Notes under the pieces: generated by a model
Seen by the model: the letters and a program-made list of their open reading frames with translations, nothing else
Database searches by the model: none
What the model was told of the DNA's origin: nothing
Part shown: in pieces, positions 1 through 9,749 of the stretch
How positions within the stretch are numbered: position 1 is the stretch's first letter
Layout: each line of letters begins with the position of its first letter
Made by a program: the position numbers and the translations under genes
Assembly: GCF_002245625.1 (NCBI RefSeq)
Contig: NZ_NOIG01000013.1
Span: forward strand, 1-64,000
DNA: 64,000 nt
DNA from: Acidovorax kalamii
Lineage (GTDB): Bacteria > Pseudomonadota > Gammaproteobacteria > Burkholderiales > Burkholderiaceae_C
Direction: 5' to 3'

Positions 1-312
1 TGCATCTGCATCTGCATCTGCATCGGCATCTGCATCGGCATCTGCATCTGCATCGGCATCGGCATCTGCATCTGCATCTGCATCGGCATCTGCATCTGCA
101 TCGGCATCTGCATCTGCATCGGCATCTGCATCTGCATCGGCATCTGCATCTGCATCGGCATCTGCTTCTGCATCTGCATCTGCATCGGCATCTGCATCTG
201 CATCTGCATCTGCATCGGCATCTGCATCTGCATCTGCATCTGCATCGGCATCTGCATCGGCATCTGCATCGGCATCTGCATCGGCATCGGCATCTGCATC
301 GGCATCGGCATC
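1..312 (-). repeat. Hexanucleotide tandem repeat encoding (Asp-Ala)n
   Basis: About 52 copies of GATGCA or GATGCC on the minus strand, read in frame as Asp-Ala; one copy near 169 is GAAGCA (Glu-Ala). The array continues to the left edge. Because the unit is six bases, slippage changes linker length without changing frame. It lies between the retention module and the rest of the adhesin. Confidence 0.95.
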
Positions 313-792
313 GGACTCAATGAATGCATCACCCGAGCCAACCAAAGCCGCCGCTGCTTGGGGTTCAAAACCGAACTGGTACTCCACCCCATCGGTCTCT
401 TCCCCATTGCGCAGCAACTGCACAAAGCCATGGCCACCGCCACCGCCACCGCCACCGCCGCCCGCCGCGGTGGCTTCCAATTCATCCAGGTCACCCCCAC
501 GCTGCAGGGCCTCAATCACAGCCTGAATGCTGCCATCGGCTACGCTGTTCTCTACGGCAGGGGTACCTCCAGGCGCTTCCACCATGCTGTCATCGAGCTT
601 CACGTTCTCATTCGCAGCCATCTGAAAAACATCGCCGTCGCTCATTTGCAACTCAATGCGAGAGTCTCCCAGGGTAACAATGACATCCCCAAGTTGCAGA
701 GACTCGCCAACTTGCACTTGGTGGCGAATCCCCGCTGTGTCAGTAGCAAAAGCGGTCCCGACGACAGCAACAACGGTAGCGATTTGAGTCAT
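1..792 (-). CDS. Giant LapA/RTX-type surface adhesin, N-terminal retention module (partial)
   Basis: The gene starts at 792 and runs off the left edge, so only 264 codons are visible. Residues 1-105 form a compact beta-rich segment typical of the retention module that plugs the type I secretion pore and holds LapA-class adhesins at the outer membrane. Residues 108-111 read TAAG, the di-alanine motif that the LapG protease cleaves in Pseudomonas LapA, followed by a run of nine glycines. Residues 161-264 are Asp-Ala dipeptides. Upstream on the same strand lie the ABC exporter and HlyD adaptor that would secrete it. The size and C-terminus of the adhesin cannot be seen. No lapD or lapG homologue is in the window. 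Confidence 0.85.
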   Translation of the reverse strand, partial: MTQIATVVAVVGTAFATDTAGIRHQVQVGESLQLGDVIVTLGDSRIELQMSDGDVFQMAANENVKLDDSMVEAPGGTPAVENSVADGSIQAVIEALQRGGDLDELEATAAGGGGGGGGGGHGFVQLLRNGEETDGVEYQFGFEPQAAAALVGSGDAFIESDADADADADADADADADADADADADADADADADADADADADADADADAEADADADADADADADADADADADADADADADADADADADADADADADADADADADA

Positions 793-906
793 GATCGTCT
801 CCACAACCGCATGGCTTGGAATGCTCAATGCATCCATTCCAGCAGATGGAACGCAGGTTAGCCCTGTAACGCAAGGCTGGCTATTGGACTGAAGTACAAC
901 TTCGGC

Positions 907-1005
907 TTACCCCGCATGCGCGAGCGATAAAAAGGACAGCGCACCGGCAACAACCAGACTGATCGAGCAGAGACAGAACACGCTGGCAGAAACCCCGTTG
1001 CTCAC
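907..1005 (-). CDS. Possible 32-residue signal-peptide-like small protein
   Basis: A short open frame begins at a GTG that overlaps the TGA of the upstream small gene by four bases (GTGA), the same coupling used by the earlier genes of this operon. It encodes about 32 residues with a hydrophobic core (residues 9-27) ending in an AHA-like signal-peptidase motif near residues 29-31, then stops at a TAA. It could be a small membrane protein or leader between the regulator genes and the adhesin. No family is recognised and it may be chance. Confidence 0.35.
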   Translation of the reverse strand: MSNGVSASVFCLCSISLVVAGALSFLSLAHAG

Positions 1006-1226
1006 AAGAGGCCGTCCTCACCCTCATCACTCAGCAGACGCAAACTATTGGCCAGATGAGACCGGGTTTGTTGCCTGGCTAGCAGTTTGTCCTGGGCGGC
1101 CTGCGGCAAATCTGTAAATCGGATCACCCCTCGCTCAACAAGGAGATTGATCAAATCTTCCGTCACCCGGGCAAGGCTGGCATCGGTCTCACTGAGGGGG
1201 TTGGGATTGGGGTGCTTATCAGGCAT
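1002..1226 (-). CDS. Small hypothetical protein of the adhesin operon
   Basis: A 74-residue acidic, soluble, helical protein starting MPDKHPNPNP. An in-frame start farther upstream exists, but the ATG at 1226 overlaps the end of the LuxR-type regulator by eight bases, a normal coupled start, so it is preferred. No domain is recognised. Its position between the regulator and the adhesin suggests a role in adhesin regulation or export, but this is inference only. Confidence 0.65.
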   Translation of the reverse strand: MPDKHPNPNPLSETDASLARVTEDLINLLVERGVIRFTDLPQAAQDKLLARQQTRSHLANSLRLLSDEGEDGLL

Positions 1227-1899
1227 CACCGCCCTCCGCGCCAGCCTTGCGAGGTGTGCGAGCACCAGCAGACAGGAAGAGCGCCAGTTGAAGCCTGTCA
1301 CGCACCTCCAGCTTCTCAAACACAGCGCCCAGATGTGCTTTGACGGTCCGCTCTGAAATGTTCAAGCGTGATGCCACTTCTTTGTTGGAGAGCCCCGCAG
1401 CTACGGCCTTGGCCACTTGGCTTTCGCGGGCCGATAGCATCGAAATGTCACCACGTCCCGCGGTTTCGCTGCGTTGCAGCAAGTTGGTCGTGGCTGCAAG
1501 AAACCGGGCCACCAAACCCGCCCCTGGCCATAGACCGCCGTGCTCTACAACAACAGCCACCTCCCTAAACAAGGAGGGCGCGGAGTGCAAATGGACATAT
1601 CCTTTTGCACCCGCTTGCAACGCAAGCAGTGCCTCCTGATCCTCAGGCATCGCCGATAGAACCACTGGGTGGCATGCGGGCGCTTCTCTTGACAGCTGCA
1701 ACAGCCATTCCATCCAGTTCGTGTGGGCGACGGGCACCCACACCACAGTTACGCCTGCCGAGGCTGGGCTGTCCGGGCTCGGCGGTTCGTGCGGAGGCAA
1801 CGGCGGGCCAGGCAAAGCAATGCCCTCAGGGAACGCCTGGTACCAACGGGCTGGCACATTCACCAGAGCCCCGGTGAGAAAACAATGTCTGGTTTTCAT
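1219..1899 (-). CDS. LuxR-family transcriptional regulator
   Basis: A 226-residue protein. Residues about 154-207 (LSARESQVAKAVAAGLSNKE and onward to the KAHL helix) form a LuxR/FixJ-type helix-turn-helix. The N-terminal 120 residues resemble a response-regulator fold but lack clear phosphoacceptor residues, so signalling may not use phosphorylation. Its start overlaps the adaptor gene stop by four bases (ATGA). The context suggests that it controls the secretion/adhesin operon in which it lies. Confidence 0.85.
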   Translation of the reverse strand: MKTRHCFLTGALVNVPARWYQAFPEGIALPGPPLPPHEPPSPDSPASAGVTVVWVPVAHTNWMEWLLQLSREAPACHPVVLSAMPEDQEALLALQAGAKGYVHLHSAPSLFREVAVVVEHGGLWPGAGLVARFLAATTNLLQRSETAGRGDISMLSARESQVAKAVAAGLSNKEVASRLNISERTVKAHLGAVFEKLEVRDRLQLALFLSAGARTPRKAGAEGGDA

Positions 1900-3317
1900 C
1901 GTTCGGACAGTGCATTGGCCTTGGCTCGAAGGACGGGCTTCAGCAGATAAGACAGGATCGTCTTCTTGCCAGTGAGAATGTCAACCTGCGCCACCATTCC
2001 AGGGATGATGGGCTGGCTGTCCCCCAGGCTGGGTTTGTGGGTACGCACCCGCACCAGATAAAAAGCGTTGCCTTTGTCATCCACGAGTGAATCTGCGCCA
2101 ATGCCGATCACGTCGGCATCAAGCCCACCGTAAATAGAAAAGTCGTAGGCCGTGAACTTCACCAGTGCCTTCTGCCCCGGGCCAAGGAAGGCAATGTCCT
2201 TGGGCGAAATTTTGGCCTCAAGGATCAGGGTGTCATCCAGCGGCACAATTTCCAGAACCTCTTTGCCAGGCTGCACCACCCCGCCCACGGTGTTCACCAG
2301 CACACGCTTCACGGTACCTCGTACGGGGGACCTGATTTCAGCGTGTTTGACTTTGTCGGCAAGCGCCCGCCCGCCCTCTGACAGGCTTGAAAGCTTGCTC
2401 ATGGTTTCTGACAACTCAGCACTCATCTGATTGCGCGCAGTCAGTTGAACCTCTTCAATGCGGCGTTCTGCCTCCTGGATTGCGGCTTGCACGCGGGACA
2501 TCTGGGCGGTGGCCTGCTCCTGGTCGCCTTTGAGTCGGGATACATCCCGCTCCAACCGCAAAACTTCGACTTCTGACACCGCCCCGGTTTTGACCATGGG
2601 GCGGGTGGCGCTCAACTCCTGCTGCAGGTATGCCATACCCTGATTGGCCTGTGCCAAACGCGCCCGTACCTCATTCAATTCCTGGCGGCGCTGCATCAAT
2701 TGATTTTGCGAGATCGATATCTGCGCACTGATCTCCTCGCGACGAGACTCATAAAGTCGCCGCTCCTGCGCCACAATCTCTGGCGCATCACGCTGCAACT
2801 CAGGTGAAGGGTTAAAAGCCAAGCCCCGCGTCAAAGCTTGCAGCCGCAAGGCTTTTGCCTGCAACGCCAACTGGCTGGCGCGACTCTCCAGCATGTTGGA
2901 AACAAACCGTGTGGGATCCACACTCATCAAAAGCTGACCCGCCTCTACCACTTGACCTTCACGCACCAGCAACGACTCCACCACCCCGCCGTCCACGCTC
3001 TGCACTATCTGTACTTGACTGGATGGAACCACTTTCGCATCTCCACGAGTTACCTCGTCAATCGGGGATACCGCCGCCCAACCCAGCAGCACCAAAACGA
3101 TCAGTGCAGCAAACCTCAAGAGAAGGCGGGCCCGAAGTGGCTCTTGCTGCAGCCGGGCCCAATCAGCATCGCCCTCCGCATCAATCGGCCCATGGCTTGA
3201 CCTTGCCACGCGTTGCAGAAATCGCCCAAACAACCCTTCGCCTGCAACTGTGGCGCTTTGGCTTGCATGGTGCCGTGCTTCATAAGCACCGTGTTCTGCA
3301 CTGGCGGTCATGGTCAT
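1896..3317 (-). CDS. HlyD-family type I secretion periplasmic adaptor (LapC-like)
   Basis: 473 residues: cytoplasmic N-tail, one membrane segment at about 65-83, a lipoyl/barrel-sandwich half near 100-135, a long coiled-coil hairpin at about 170-330 rich in Glu, Gln and Arg, then the second lipoyl half and a beta-barrel domain. This is the membrane-fusion subunit that bridges the ABC exporter to a TolC-type outer-membrane pore. It overlaps its neighbours by four bases on each side, so exporter, adaptor and regulator are translationally coupled. The TolC-like partner is not in the window. Confidence 0.92.
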   Translation of the reverse strand: MTMTASAEHGAYEARHHASQSATVAGEGLFGRFLQRVARSSHGPIDAEGDADWARLQQEPLRARLLLRFAALIVLVLLGWAAVSPIDEVTRGDAKVVPSSQVQIVQSVDGGVVESLLVREGQVVEAGQLLMSVDPTRFVSNMLESRASQLALQAKALRLQALTRGLAFNPSPELQRDAPEIVAQERRLYESRREEISAQISISQNQLMQRRQELNEVRARLAQANQGMAYLQQELSATRPMVKTGAVSEVEVLRLERDVSRLKGDQEQATAQMSRVQAAIQEAERRIEEVQLTARNQMSAELSETMSKLSSLSEGGRALADKVKHAEIRSPVRGTVKRVLVNTVGGVVQPGKEVLEIVPLDDTLILEAKISPKDIAFLGPGQKALVKFTAYDFSIYGGLDADVIGIGADSLVDDKGNAFYLVRVRTHKPSLGDSQPIIPGMVAQVDILTGKKTILSYLLKPVLRAKANALSER

Positions 3318-5479
3318 GCCGCCTTTCCAATGCGGCCCTGCCGCAGGGCAGTGACAACCTGGTCCTTGGGTCCGTCCGCCACTATGCGCCCGGCGTCCAT
3401 CACTATGATGCGATCCACCATGTCAAGCAACGACACCCGGTGACTGACAAGAATCAAGGTCTTGCCCTGGCTAAAAGCGCTCAAGCGCTTTTTGATCCCC
3501 TCTTCGCTGGAGTGATCCATGGCAGACGTTGGTTCGTCGAGCAGCACGATCGCAGGGTCATTGATGACGGCACGCGCAATGGCAACCCCCTGGCGCTGAC
3601 CACCGGAGAGGGACTCACCGCGCTCTCCCACCACCATGTCAAAACCTTGCGGATGCCCATTGACCAAGTCCAGGATACCCGCCACTTCTGCCGCTTTGAT
3701 CACCTCTGCGTCATCGGCCAGCGGGGCTCCCATGGTGATGTTCTCGCGCAAAGTGCCATAAAACAGCATGACGTCCTGCTGCACACAACCAATCTGCCGA
3801 CGCAGTTCTGCCGGGTCCAGTTGACGGTGGTCAATGCCATCGATGAGAACAGCCCCTTCTGACGGGCGGTACAACCCCAGAATCAGCTTTTCCAAGGTGG
3901 TCTTCCCGGAGCCAATGCGTCCAAGAATCGCAACCCGCTCCCCGGGCTGGATGGAAAAAGACAGCTTGCGCAAAGCGGGCACTTGCTGCCCCGGATAGGT
4001 GAAGCTGACATCACGGAACTCTATGGCACCGAGCAGAGCGCCACGGCTGATGAAACCCGCCCCTTCCGGACGCTCCACCTCGCGCTGCATCACCTCGTCA
4101 AGGGAGCTGAGCGCAGTAGACGCCGCATGGTACTGAACCAGCAAGCCGGCCACTTGCCCCACTGGAACCATAGCCCGGGACGCGAGCATGGTGCACGCGA
4201 TCAGGCCACCGATGGTGAGTTGCTTGTCCGCGATCATGTAAACGCCAATGATCACGATTACCAAACTGATTAACTGCTGTACGAAGGAGGAGCTTTGCAT
4301 GACCGATGTGGACAGGAATCGCAACTGGACCCCCACCCGTGATAGCAAGGCGACGCTCTGCTCCCATTTGCGTTGCACGACAGCCTCTGCCCCCAAGGTC
4401 TTAAGCGTCTCCATACCCACGAGCCCTTCTATCAACGTGGCGTTGCGCTGCGCACCCGCTCTATGGGCAGTTTCGGAAAGGCGACGCATCTGCCTTTGAA
4501 CACCAAGGGAGAAGAGCAGCATGAAGGCGCATCCAACAACCAGGGGGATCAACATGGGCGGAGCTATCCATGCGATGACCGCCATGAAAATCAGCGCGAA
4601 AGGCAGGTCAATAAAGGCGATCACCGTGGCCGATCCGATGAATTCCCGAACGGCCTCAAAAGCGCGCAGGTTTGCGGCAAAGGAGCCAGCCGACGTGGTG
4701 CGCAGCTCCATCCTCATGCCCAGCACACGCTCCATGATCAACGCGGACAAACGAATGTCAGCACGACTGCTGGCCAGATCCACAAAACGACTGCGCAGGA
4801 TGCGCAGCACCAAATCTCCCACCAGCACTACCATTAGTCCCACCGCCAGTACCCACAGTGTGTCCAGTGCGTTGTTGGGAACCACCCGGTCATACACCAC
4901 TCGAACAAAAATGGGCAGCCCCAGGGCAAGCAAGTTGGCAATGAACGCCGCCAGCAGCACGTCCCGATACAGCCCTCTGTTCTCCGCTATGACACTCCAG
5001 AACCAGTGCCCTTGGCGGCCTGCATGAACTTGCGGAGCCCGAGCATCAAAACGCATGGTCGGCCGCAAGTAGATGGAGGAACCACTGTAGAGCGCCTCCA
5101 GGGCGACGCGGTCCACCACGACTTGGCTGTCGGGCAAATCGGTATAGATCACGTGCGCTACAGTTTGCTGGGCATCCCACCCAGTCAGTACACACGCGCT
5201 TCCATCGCGCAGCAACAAAATTGCTGGCAACAACGCCGGGTTGAGCCGCACAAGCGGGCTTCGCACCAGTTGGGAACTGAACCGCGCCCTGCGGGCCGCA
5301 CGGGCGAACAGCCCAGGGGTAAGCCGTGCCTTGTTGGCAGGCAGCCCCGCCATGATTGCATCACGGGTCAGCGTTTCGCCGTGGCAGCGAGCTGTAATGA
5401 GTAAACAGTCGAGCAGATAGTCTCTACAGGCCGCCTGCTGCGAGGCTGGATGGCTCGACTGAACCGCCTCCGAGTACAT
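3314..5479 (-). CDS. Type I secretion ABC transporter permease/ATPase (LapB-like)
   Basis: 721 residues: an N-terminal C39-like domain (about 1-140) without a recognisable catalytic cysteine, six membrane segments (about 170-440) and a nucleotide-binding domain. Walker A GRIGSGKTT lies at about 520-528, the signature ESLSGGQRQ at about 622-630, Walker B VLLDE at about 645-649, and a switch histidine follows in LVSHR. A peptidase-dead C39-like domain is typical of exporters of RTX/LapA adhesins, which have no cleaved leader. It is the first gene of the operon; the ATG at 5479 is preceded by an AAGGGA ribosome-binding site. The 211 bases upstream (5480-5690) are AT-richer and probably hold the promoter. 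Confidence 0.93.
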   Translation of the reverse strand: MYSEAVQSSHPASQQAACRDYLLDCLLITARCHGETLTRDAIMAGLPANKARLTPGLFARAARRARFSSQLVRSPLVRLNPALLPAILLLRDGSACVLTGWDAQQTVAHVIYTDLPDSQVVVDRVALEALYSGSSIYLRPTMRFDARAPQVHAGRQGHWFWSVIAENRGLYRDVLLAAFIANLLALGLPIFVRVVYDRVVPNNALDTLWVLAVGLMVVLVGDLVLRILRSRFVDLASSRADIRLSALIMERVLGMRMELRTTSAGSFAANLRAFEAVREFIGSATVIAFIDLPFALIFMAVIAWIAPPMLIPLVVGCAFMLLFSLGVQRQMRRLSETAHRAGAQRNATLIEGLVGMETLKTLGAEAVVQRKWEQSVALLSRVGVQLRFLSTSVMQSSSFVQQLISLVIVIIGVYMIADKQLTIGGLIACTMLASRAMVPVGQVAGLLVQYHAASTALSSLDEVMQREVERPEGAGFISRGALLGAIEFRDVSFTYPGQQVPALRKLSFSIQPGERVAILGRIGSGKTTLEKLILGLYRPSEGAVLIDGIDHRQLDPAELRRQIGCVQQDVMLFYGTLRENITMGAPLADDAEVIKAAEVAGILDLVNGHPQGFDMVVGERGESLSGGQRQGVAIARAVINDPAIVLLDEPTSAMDHSSEEGIKKRLSAFSQGKTLILVSHRVSLLDMVDRIIVMDAGRIVADGPKDQVVTALRQGRIGKAA

Positions 5480-5690
5480 AGCTCATTCCCTTGGAATTTC
5501 ACTGTTTTGAAAGTGAAACACATGGAAACGAAATCGTCGAACGGTAAATGTGCAGCGCACGGGAAAACCCGTACCTGCAGTAAAAAATCCGATGGCCCAA
5601 AAAATTCGTTAGCAAATGGCTATGCAAGTTTCTGCACCGTCAGGGAGAACGCCATCGATGCATCCGCAGACTGCCCATCAGGCAAAAAAA

Positions 5691-6002
5691 TCAGAAAGTC
5701 ACTGCCATGCCCGGCACATCCACCCGCACGATGGGCTTGGCCAGCGCAGCGCTGGCAGCGCGCGCAAAGTCGCGCGACCAGGCGGCGTCTTGCATCAGCG
5801 GCGCCCCTGCGGCGCGGGCCACGGTGAGCACCTTGTCGGCCAGCAGCACCTTGCCGCTGGCGCGCAGTGGTTCGCAGTCGAGCGAGATGAATTGCTCATC
5901 CAGCCAGCGCCGCCCTGCCTCGTGGCCCATGGGCTCTGCGCCCTCCAGGTCAAAACGGAACTCTTGGTCTCCGGTCAGCTTGACCGACACTTCGCTATGC
6001 AT
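5691..6002 (-). CDS. Hypothetical protein
   Basis: 103 residues, starting MHSEVSVKLT, with AGAAGAAAGG upstream as ribosome-binding site. The composition fits a small alpha/beta cytosolic protein (FRFDLEG near 15-21, then an alanine-rich helical second half); no family is recognised. It lies 131 bases downstream of aroG on the same strand and may share its transcript. Confidence 0.7.
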   Translation of the reverse strand: MHSEVSVKLTGDQEFRFDLEGAEPMGHEAGRRWLDEQFISLDCEPLRASGKVLLADKVLTVARAAGAPLMQDAAWSRDFARAASAALAKPIVRVDVPGMAVTF

Positions 6003-6133
6003 GGTGACTCACCTTTCTTCTGAACTGCGGACTTGCTCCAAGGGCCCATCCAAGAGGCCCATGGAAGCCCGGAACTGCACGGGATATGCAGTCTTCTGGG
6101 GTCTCAGTTTAGAGCCAGTCGCTGCGCAGGCAC

Positions 6134-7255
6134 TCAACGCGCGCGGCGCGCTTTCACAGCGTCAGACAGTTCTGCCAACGCCTGCAGCGAATCATCCCAG
6201 CCCAGGCAGGCGTCAGTGATGCTTTTGCCGTATTCCAGCTTGCTCGCATCGTCCTTGCCTGGGGTGAACTTCTGGGCCCCTGCCGTGAGGTGGCTTTCAA
6301 TCATGAGACCAAACACGCTGCGCGAGCCACCCGCCAATTGCGCCGCAACGTCACGCGCCACTTCAAGCTGCTTTTCGTGCTGCTTGCTGCTGTTGGCGTG
6401 GCTGCAATCCACCATCAGCGTGGCGGGCAGCTTGGCGGCTTCGAGGTCCTTGCAGGCAGCGGCCACGCTGGCGGCGTCGTAGTTGGGCGTCTTGCCGCCG
6501 CGCAAGATCACGTGGCAGTCCTTGTTGCCCTTGGTGTTGACGATGGCAACCTGGCCGTTCTTGTGCACCGACAGGAAGTGGTGGCCCCGGCTGGCCGACT
6601 GGATGGCGTCGGTGGCGATGCGGATGTTGCCGTCCGTGCCATTCTTGAAGCCGATGGGCGCGGAGATGCCCGAGGCCAGTTCACGGTGCACCTGGCTTTC
6701 GGTGGTGCGCGCACCAATCGCGCCCCAGCTGATGAGGTCGCCGATGTACTGGGGCGAGATCACGTCGAGAAACTCGCTGCCTGCAGGCATGCCCAGGCGG
6801 TTGATCTCGATCAGCAACTGGCGCGCAATGCGCAGGCCCTCGTCGATGCGGTAGCTCTCGTCCAGGTAGGGGTCGTTGATGAGGCCCTTCCAGCCGACGG
6901 TGGTGCGTGGCTTCTCGAAATACACACGCATCACAATTTCAAGGGTGTCGGCGTACTGCCTGCGCACGGCCATCAGGCGGCGTGCGTAGTCCACAGCAGC
7001 AGCGGGATCATGGATGGAACAGGGGCCGATGATGACCAGCAGGCGGTCGTCCTTGCCAGCCATGATGTTGTGGATGTTCTTGCGGGTCTGGGTGATCAGC
7101 GTCTCCACCGGCGTACCGCCGATGGGGAAGAAGCGGATCAGATGCTCAGGAGGAGGCAACACGGTGATGTCCTTGATACGTTCGTCGTCGGTCTGGCTGG
7201 TTTTCTCGACGCTGCGGTACCAGGCATCGCTGGTGGGGGTGTTGGAGACCGTCAT
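6134..7255 (-). CDS. aroG: 3-deoxy-7-phosphoheptulonate (DAHP) synthase, class I
   Basis: 373 residues, close to the 350-356 of the E. coli AroF/G/H enzymes. It condenses phosphoenolpyruvate and erythrose-4-phosphate, the first step of the shikimate pathway. Family motifs are visible: IGPCSIHDP, RVYFEKPRTTVGWKG, SWGAIGARTTESQ, GFKNGTDGN and VDCSHANSSK. The frame stays open far upstream, but the ATG at 7255, preceded by GAGGAAG, gives the family length. The leader carries an attenuator with an aromatic-rich peptide, so expression should rise when charged aromatic tRNAs are scarce. Which amino acid inhibits the enzyme allosterically cannot be told from the sequence. Confidence 0.97.
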   Translation of the reverse strand: MTVSNTPTSDAWYRSVEKTSQTDDERIKDITVLPPPEHLIRFFPIGGTPVETLITQTRKNIHNIMAGKDDRLLVIIGPCSIHDPAAAVDYARRLMAVRRQYADTLEIVMRVYFEKPRTTVGWKGLINDPYLDESYRIDEGLRIARQLLIEINRLGMPAGSEFLDVISPQYIGDLISWGAIGARTTESQVHRELASGISAPIGFKNGTDGNIRIATDAIQSASRGHHFLSVHKNGQVAIVNTKGNKDCHVILRGGKTPNYDAASVAAACKDLEAAKLPATLMVDCSHANSSKQHEKQLEVARDVAAQLAGGSRSVFGLMIESHLTAGAQKFTPGKDDASKLEYGKSITDACLGWDDSLQALAELSDAVKARRAR

Positions 7256-7306
7256 GGTTGCTTCCTCGTGGAGTCGGTTGGAGTGGATGGAAAAACGGGA
7301 GGGCTG

Positions 7307-7345
7307 AAAAACAAAAAACCGCCGGGCTTTGCAGCGTCGGCGGTT
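7307..7345 (-). terminator. Rho-independent attenuator terminator upstream of aroG
   Basis: On the minus strand an 8-bp perfect GC-rich stem (AACCGCCG pairing with CGGCGGTT; 7338-7345 with 7317-7324) encloses a 13-base loop and runs into a U tract (TTTTTTGTTTTT). It ends about 50 bases before the aroG start and follows the aromatic leader peptide, the position expected of an attenuator rather than the end of a gene. Confidence 0.85.
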
Positions 7346-7369
7346 GGTATGGGGAGGTTGTGTTTGCTT

Positions 7370-7426
7370 GCGCGTTTTCCTCTCATCCGCCGGGGACCGA
7401 GATAAAAAACCAAAAATAAAACGCGC
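7370..7426 (-). promoter_or_regulatory. Alternative leader RNA stems (pause hairpin and antiterminator)
   Basis: Two competing pairings are visible. GCGCGTTTT (7426-7418, leader codons 5-8) pairs perfectly with AAAACGCGC (7378-7370), forming a 9-bp pause hairpin around the aromatic codons. CGGCGG (7392-7387, at the end of the leader peptide) is complementary to CCGCCG (7343-7338), the 5' arm of the terminator. A ribosome stalled on the aromatic codons would free CGGCGG to block the terminator. A ribosome reaching the stop codon would cover it. Confidence 0.7.
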
Positions 7427-7439
7427 TGCGAACTTGCAT
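7383..7439 (-). CDS. aroG leader peptide (aromatic attenuation)
   Basis: An 18-codon frame encodes MQVRSAFYFWFFISVPGG and stops at TGA. Residues 7-12 are six consecutive aromatic residues covering Phe, Tyr and Trp, the three end products of the pathway. No Shine-Dalgarno sequence precedes the ATG. An extended -10 element ends seven bases upstream, so the transcript may start at or next to the ATG (leaderless). It lies directly 5' of the attenuator terminator and aroG. Confidence 0.8.
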   Translation of the reverse strand: MQVRSAFYFWFFISVPGG

Positions 7440-7446
7440 GGCAGCC

Positions 7447-7477
7447 AATGTAGCACAGGAGTGCGGCAGTGCAGCAA
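7447..7477 (-). promoter_or_regulatory. Candidate sigma-70 promoter for the aroG leader
   Basis: On the minus strand TGC-TACATT (7455-7447) resembles an extended -10, with a weak TTGCTG -35 (7477-7472) 19 bases upstream. The predicted start falls at about 7439, the first base of the leader-peptide ATG. Confidence 0.45.
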
Positions 7478-7541
7478 CCCCAGACTGTTGCGATTGCACG
7501 ACAACCTGCACCATTTAAAACCGAATGCCCAGGCTTGCGCC

Positions 7542-8078
7542 TCAGCTTCGCAAGCGGCGCAACCAGGCCTGCATGCGCTGCAGCGCTGACACCTTGCGCG
7601 GCGGCACCTCCTGAAGATCGCTGGGAGGATCGCTCTGGTGCTCGTACATATCCACCAGCAACAGCGCCTCGCCCAGCGTGCGCCATGCCAGCAGCTCGAA
7701 GTGGTCAAAACTCGCGCTTTCGCGGGTGCTGCGGCGCTCCAGCATCTGCTGCCAGTCGGCAATGGCATTGCGCAAGTCGCGCAACGCGCGCTGGTAGGCG
7801 CCAAACTCGTACAGCGCATGCCAGGCGGAGCCCAGGCCCGTCAAGAACAGCTGGTGCTCTCTTGCGCAGTGCGAAAGCGCCACAACGCGCCGCGTGATCT
7901 CGGTCGTGTCCGTACTGGTGCGGCGGGCGCGAACTGCTTCGTCGATCTGCATGGACAGCGCACCCAGGCTGTCGCGCAATTGGCGCGAGTCTTCGTCGGC
8001 GACACCTTCCCGCAAAAAACGGCTGATGTCCCCAAACGACTGGAGTGTCAGCAGTTGGCTGGGACGCGTGGCAGGCAT
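7542..8078 (-). CDS. Hypothetical helical protein
   Basis: 178 residues, all-helical, rich in Arg, Leu and Ala, with no signal peptide or membrane segment. The start at 8078 (MPATRPSQ) is chosen because GGGGA lies five bases upstream; 8090 is an alternative. No family is recognised. It lies between tldD and aroG on the same strand, about 100 bases after the tldD stop. Confidence 0.7.
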   Translation of the reverse strand: MPATRPSQLLTLQSFGDISRFLREGVADEDSRQLRDSLGALSMQIDEAVRARRTSTDTTEITRRVVALSHCAREHQLFLTGLGSAWHALYEFGAYQRALRDLRNAIADWQQMLERRSTRESASFDHFELLAWRTLGEALLLVDMYEHQSDPPSDLQEVPPRKVSALQRMQAWLRRLRS

Positions 8079-8184
8079 GGTGATCCCCATTTTGCGCTGC
8101 CTGCAGAGCTGCGCAGCGCTTTGCACCTTCTGCGAAACGCAGGTGGTGGGAGCGCGCAACACATGGGCGCACCCGCGCCAGATC

Positions 8185-9669
<1,485 letters not shown>

Positions 9670-9749
9670 CGGGGCATTTTAGGCGCCCGGCCATGCCCGC
9701 ACGGGCGCAAGGGCACGGGCGGCAGCGCCCGCACCCGGGCTTCAGCCCC

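Noticed and set aside
1..320. Possible CRISPR array from the regular tandem units.
   Set aside because: Units are contiguous six-base repeats with no unique spacers and are in frame as Asp-Ala codons of the adhesin.
358..861. A plus-strand open frame of 167 codons across the retention module.
   Set aside because: It is the antisense frame of the adhesin gene, whose product matches a known module, and has no ribosome-binding site.
7256..7819. An N-terminal extension of aroG reading through the leader region.
   Set aside because: The extension overlaps the attenuator and the neighbouring gene, is low-complexity, and would exceed family length by about 190 residues.
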